Below, piece after piece: positions 4,655 to 6,875 of a DNA stretch of 6,875 nucleotides (position 1 is the first letter of the stretch; the number at the start of each line of letters is the position of its first letter). Under the pieces are notes generated by a model. It was given only the letters and a program-made list of their open reading frames with translations. It was not told the DNA's origin and did no database searches. This stretch comes from an archaeon (GTDB lineage Archaea; Aenigmatarchaeota; Aenigmatarchaeia; GW2011-AR5; GCA-2688965). The stretch covers positions 1,334 to 8,208 of the forward strand of contig NZEE01000015.1 of the NCBI GenBank assembly GCA_002688965.1, written 5' to 3'. The position numbers were made by a program, and so were the translations under genes.

Positions 4655-4996
4655 TTAATGGGTGGCCATTGCTAGTTCCTCTGGTGGTGCATTAAGTTCA
4701 TCTGGTGTATTAACAGGATTGCACTTATCACCTTCCGTAGTTGAGGTGGCAGTAGACGCCAATGCGGCTTCTTGAATTTCGGGTATATTGAACACCCCAC
4801 GGCCAGCACGCCTAGATACATCGTGCGTAATCCAGTTGGGAATCCAGACTTTCCCCTTAATCTTCATAGACACCTGTCGGAGTTCAGCACGGCTGAATTC
4901 TGCCTTATTGGCGTTTAGGCCTAAGTCGTCTGCGTGTTCTACGACAGCATCGACATATACCCTTTGGCGGTTAGTTAAATCATTGTACTGTAACAT
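4655..4996 (-). CDS. 113-aa protein resembling the N-terminal domain of the AAA+ ATPase
   Basis: Residues 1-75 appear to be one folded domain: helix LTNRQRVYVDAVVEHADDLG, helix FSRAELRQVSMKIKG, then WIPNWITHDVSRRAGRGVFN at 51-70 followed by IPEI. From memory, this helix-helix-PxWI-x-GRG[VL][FY]-x2-P order matches the region ahead of the AAA module in CobS/MoxR-like ATPases of marine phages. In this window the ATPase also carries VVGRGLYTVPEL just before its linker. The last 38 residues are Ala/Thr/Pro/Glu-rich and flexible, like the linker that follows the motif in the ATPase. No ATPase motifs are present. It could bind the same partner or DNA as the ATPase N domain, or regulate it. It has its own strong promoter and an ideal AAGGAG with a 7-nt spacer. 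Confidence 0.82.
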   Translation of the reverse strand: MLQYNDLTNRQRVYVDAVVEHADDLGLNANKAEFSRAELRQVSMKIKGKVWIPNWITHDVSRRAGRGVFNIPEIQEAALASTATSTTEGDKCNPVNTPDELNAPPEELAMATH

Positions 4997-5031
4997 TAAT
5001 AGTCTCCTTAAGTACTCTATTCATATCCATT

Positions 5032-5059
5032 ATTATACCCTATATTAGGCATAGGTCAA
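5032..5059 (-). promoter_or_regulatory. Strong sigma70-type promoter for the 113-aa gene
   Basis: On the minus strand TTGACC (RC of 5054-5059) is followed after 16 nt by a perfect TATAAT (RC of 5032-5037). Start of transcription would fall near 5025, about 30 nt before the ATG at 4996, with AAGGAG at 5004-5009. The -35 box contains the TGA stop of the upstream gene (5056-5058), so promoter and coding sequence share bases. It is the closest match to consensus in the window. Confidence 0.72.
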
Positions 5060-5562
5060 GAAGTTTCTTGCAAGACTTGCCTAAAGCCTGCTTCCATCAA
5101 TTCGTTCCAAGTCGTTCTGGCTTCTTCTAGAACAACCCATTTTTCTGTTGTTGATGTAACCCATTTGGCGATTTGCAATTCCTCATAGACATAGAAAGTG
5201 CCGAGTGTCTTACCACCTTCCTGTGGATTAACCAAATGGTAGTTGGTAGATTCATAGTTATCAGTAGACTTCGCCAACTTGGGTGTGATATTAATCTTAC
5301 CCATTGGTCCTATAATCATTTGTTCATCATTTAGAACATCCACTACTAGACTTCCATTAGGGTGTGCATCGTTTTTGAGATTCTTCTCTGGCATCCACCA
5401 ATAACCACCCTTACCAGAGGGGTCCGGCTCCCATCTCGCACCCATCTTCTTGACAAGTTCTTTCTCGTCAAAGTGTACTGCGAGTTTCAAACCTTCGGAT
5501 ACGCAATCTGCTTTCCACGGTTTGTAGGATTTACGGAATTTGGTTATATCTCGTTTATTCAT
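5056..5562 (-). CDS. DUF5710-like domain fused to AR-x2-WN-x6-GF module
   Basis: This 168-aa protein has a basic N terminus and then LAVHFDEKELVKKMGARWEP at about 28-47, followed by GGYWWMP. That is the pattern of DUF5710: a strand, D/E-K-x-x-V/A-K-x-x-G-A-R-W-x-P, then a W-Y/W-x-P strand. The domain occurs in phage and plasmid proteins, sometimes beside DNA-processing domains; its function is not settled. A middle segment (70-115) is unassigned. The C terminus has strands TFYVYEEL and IAKWVTS, and closes with LEEARTTWNELMEAGF at 145-160, with A148, R149, W152, N153, G159 and F160. A longer frame opens at 5622, but the ATG at 5562 overlaps the upstream TGA (ATGA) and has GGAG 10 nt before it, so that start is preferred. 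The family call for the N-terminal domain is fairly confident. Confidence 0.83.
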   Translation of the reverse strand: MNKRDITKFRKSYKPWKADCVSEGLKLAVHFDEKELVKKMGARWEPDPSGKGGYWWMPEKNLKNDAHPNGSLVVDVLNDEQMIIGPMGKINITPKLAKSTDNYESTNYHLVNPQEGGKTLGTFYVYEELQIAKWVTSTTEKWVVLEEARTTWNELMEAGFRQVLQETS

Positions 5563-5807
5563 TGTGCTGATTCTCCGAATCCATGTGCTATATACCCTGC
5601 CTCTGATACGAGTGAATTCCAAAAGTTACGAGCATCACTTACATGGTAGCAACCGTCAGAGTGATGTTCACCAGCGATGACATCTTGACAATTCTTGCCA
5701 TTGTGTTTGATTTGTACACCCCATGCACTGTTATGGTCATCGTAGTGTAGAAAACTATAGGATGAACCTTTTGGGTGGTTCAAGAAGTATTTAAAAGACT
5801 TACTCAA
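5559..5807 (-). CDS. 82-aa protein with AR-x2-WN-x6-GY module, TTG start
   Basis: The protein is short and strand-rich (KYFLNHP, SYSFLHYDD, AWGVQIKHNG, CYHV) and carries DARNFWNSLVSEAGY at 58-72, with A59, R60, W63, N64, G71 and Y72. No ATG exists in the frame. The best start is TTG at 5805-5807, which overlaps the TGA of the ATPase gene in a TTGA junction; no Shine-Dalgarno is seen, so coupling is implied. Another TTG at codon 9 would cut into the first strand. The stop overlaps the next ATG (ATGA). With little outside the module it is, like the 84-aa protein, close to a minimal copy. His residues are frequent (H11, H21, H25, H35, H48, H49, H55), but no metal motif is clear. Function unknown. 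Confidence 0.75.
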   Translation of the reverse strand: MSKSFKYFLNHPKGSSYSFLHYDDHNSAWGVQIKHNGKNCQDVIAGEHHSDGCYHVSDARNFWNSLVSEAGYIAHGFGESAQ

Positions 5808-6875
5808 AATGGACAGACTTTGTCTTGAGAGACGGTAACACCGTCTTCGGTTTCTTCATTCAATTCCACATCGGCATCCACCTTGGAGTAGAGATTGAGG
5901 AATGCTTCCTTGGTCTCATCATCGAATCGTGAGATACACAGGTCGATTGCTTTCACCTTTTCGCCAAAGATGTTATTTGCGGAAACGATATCCACCAAAC
6001 GGCGAGTAGAGATGATTTCATCAATACCACCTTCGTAGAAGGTTTTACGAATGATTTCTGCCCACTTGGTGAGGTGGTCTGCAAAATCGGAATCATCGCA
6101 ACCGGCTTTTACTAAAATCTTGCGTTCAGTAGCACGGGTCGGATATGGTTGCTCAAAGGTGGCAGGGAATCGGTCAAGCATTGCTTCATTCATGATTCCA
6201 GTACCAACGAATCGTCCATCATCTGAACCTTTACCTTTAGTATTGGCAGTTGCGATTACGGTGAAACCAGCGGCAGGAGTAACCCATTGGCCGATTTTCT
6301 TGAGGAATACACCTTTACCTTCAAGGACAGGTTGTAGACACATCAAATTTCGTCCACCGAGGTCAACTTCGTCAAGAAGCAAAACACCACCGTTTTTCAT
6401 TGCTGAAACAACGGGTCCATCTTGCCACAGGGTGCTACCATTAATAAGACGAAAACCACCCAATAGGTCATCTTCATCAGTTTCGGCGGTAACATTGACA
6501 CGATAGCATTCTCGTTTCAATTTCGCACATACTTGCTCTACCATGAGAGTCTTACCGTTACCAGAAAGACCAGTGATGAATAGATTATAGTTCGCACGGG
6601 AACGAACGATTTTTTCAATATCTTTGAAGTGACCCCAAGTAACGAATCCATCAAATTTGTCTGGAATAAGACTTTGGCGTTCACCGCCTGTCATTCCCAT
6701 AACAAGTGATGCAGTAGCATCAACCGTCTCAACCGCACCCTGCGGCGCATGAGCAACCGCATCGGGAATTACCTCAGTGGCGATAGCAGGGGCGGGAGTC
6801 GGCGATGTCGAATTTAGTTCAGTAGAATCTAATTCGGGAACAGTATATAAACCACGACCAACCACACGGGTCGAA
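5804..6875 (-). CDS. CobS/MoxR-like AAA+ ATPase, N terminus outside the window
   Basis: This is an AAA+ ATPase of the CobS/MoxR (dynein-related AAA_5) type; such proteins form hexameric rings that remodel partners using ATP. Counting from V at 6865 as residue 1: Walker A GLSGNGKT at 99-106, Walker B VLLLDE at 161-166, sensor 1 ATAN at 205-208, a long loop ending in NEAMLDRF with the likely arginine finger R232, and sensor 2 STRRL at 286-290. Before these lies a Pro/Ala/Thr linker (about 13-65) and, at the edge, VVGRGLYTVPEL. The frame stays open to base 6875 and the GTG at 6865 lies inside a conserved motif, so the true start is upstream, outside the window. Cobalt chelation is unlikely in a phage; in these genomes the role is unknown. 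The usual VWA-type CobT partner is not in the window. The stop overlaps the next start. Confidence 0.92.
   Translation of the reverse strand, partial: STRVVGRGLYTVPELDSTELNSTSPTPAPAIATEVIPDAVAHAPQGAVETVDATASLVMGMTGGERQSLIPDKFDGFVTWGHFKDIEKIVRSRANYNLFITGLSGNGKTLMVEQVCAKLKRECYRVNVTAETDEDDLLGGFRLINGSTLWQDGPVVSAMKNGGVLLLDEVDLGGRNLMCLQPVLEGKGVFLKKIGQWVTPAAGFTVIATANTKGKGSDDGRFVGTGIMNEAMLDRFPATFEQPYPTRATERKILVKAGCDDSDFADHLTKWAEIIRKTFYEGGIDEIISTRRLVDIVSANNIFGEKVKAIDLCISRFDDETKEAFLNLYSKVDADVELNEETEDGVTVSQDKVCPF

Noticed and set aside
4640..4660. Terminator after the 113-aa gene
   Set aside because: The possible stem AAAC/GTTT is broken by mismatches after four pairs and has no U-run.
5563..5622. 20-codon N-terminal extension of the DUF5710-like gene
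   Set aside because: It would overlap the 82-aa gene by over 60 nt, whereas the internal ATG at 5562 has an ATGA junction and GGAG at a good distance.
6051..6506. 151-codon open frame on the plus strand
   Set aside because: It lies wholly inside the conserved ATPase core on the other strand; the product is Pro/Arg/Ser-rich with no recognisable domain and no ribosome site.
6863..6865. GTG as the start of the AAA+ ATPase
   Set aside because: The frame is open to the window edge and the codon lies inside the GRG-[LV]-[YF] motif region shared with the 113-aa protein, so the gene most likely begins outside.
1..6875. CRISPR array, insertion sequence, integrase or complete defence system
   Set aside because: No spaced direct repeats, transposase or integrase motifs, terminal repeats or multi-gene defence signature were found on either strand.

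Overview
The window looks like part of a tailed-phage genome, most likely a marine T4-like myovirus of the kind that infects cyanobacteria or pelagic bacteria. This is an inference. No capsid, tail, terminase or polymerase gene is present to fix the group or host. The reasons are: every gene lies on the minus strand; small genes are packed with 1-15 nt gaps or ATGA and 11-nt overlaps; most products are short and uncharacterised; a tRNA gene sits among protein genes; and several families typical of such phages occur (a CobS/MoxR-like AAA+ ATPase, WYL_2/DUF2693 small proteins, a DUF5710-like domain, and a small TNMFGAVPY protein). The left end is visibly more AT-rich than the right.

Layout in the direction of transcription, from high to low coordinates. 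(1) 6875-5056: the AAA+ ATPase, whose N terminus lies outside the window, is followed by two translationally coupled small genes, the second with a DUF5710-like domain. (2) 5059-4655: a near-consensus sigma70-type promoter overlaps the end of that block and drives a 113-aa protein that resembles the N-terminal region of the AAA+ ATPase. (3) 4654-4301: a candidate promoter/operator region, then an 83-aa acidic orphan. (4) 4300-4198: a short non-coding region with two tandem hairpins and a perfect 14-bp palindrome, the clearest transcription boundary in the window. (5) 4197-413: a dense run of small genes: an 84-aa protein, a 43-aa single-span membrane protein, tRNA-Cys(GCA), nine more small or medium proteins, and a 305-aa P-loop kinase-like protein. 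(6) 369-1: a 57-aa very basic protein and the start of a second WYL_2-type protein that runs off the window.

Two themes link the genes. First, five different proteins (at 2395, 2778, 3943, 5056 and 5559) share a short signature, A-R-x2-W-[N/G]-x(5-6)-G-[Y/F/W], at or near the end of a strand-rich segment, which suggests an expanded and shuffled small domain. Second, there are two apparent paralogue pairs: the WYL_2-type proteins at 1 and 1757, and the GRG[VL][FY]xxPE region shared by the AAA+ ATPase and the protein at 4655. No complete defence system, CRISPR array, insertion sequence or integration module is visible. No stretch of 300 bases lacks a gene; the longest gaps are about 100 bases (4198-4300 and 4553-4654).
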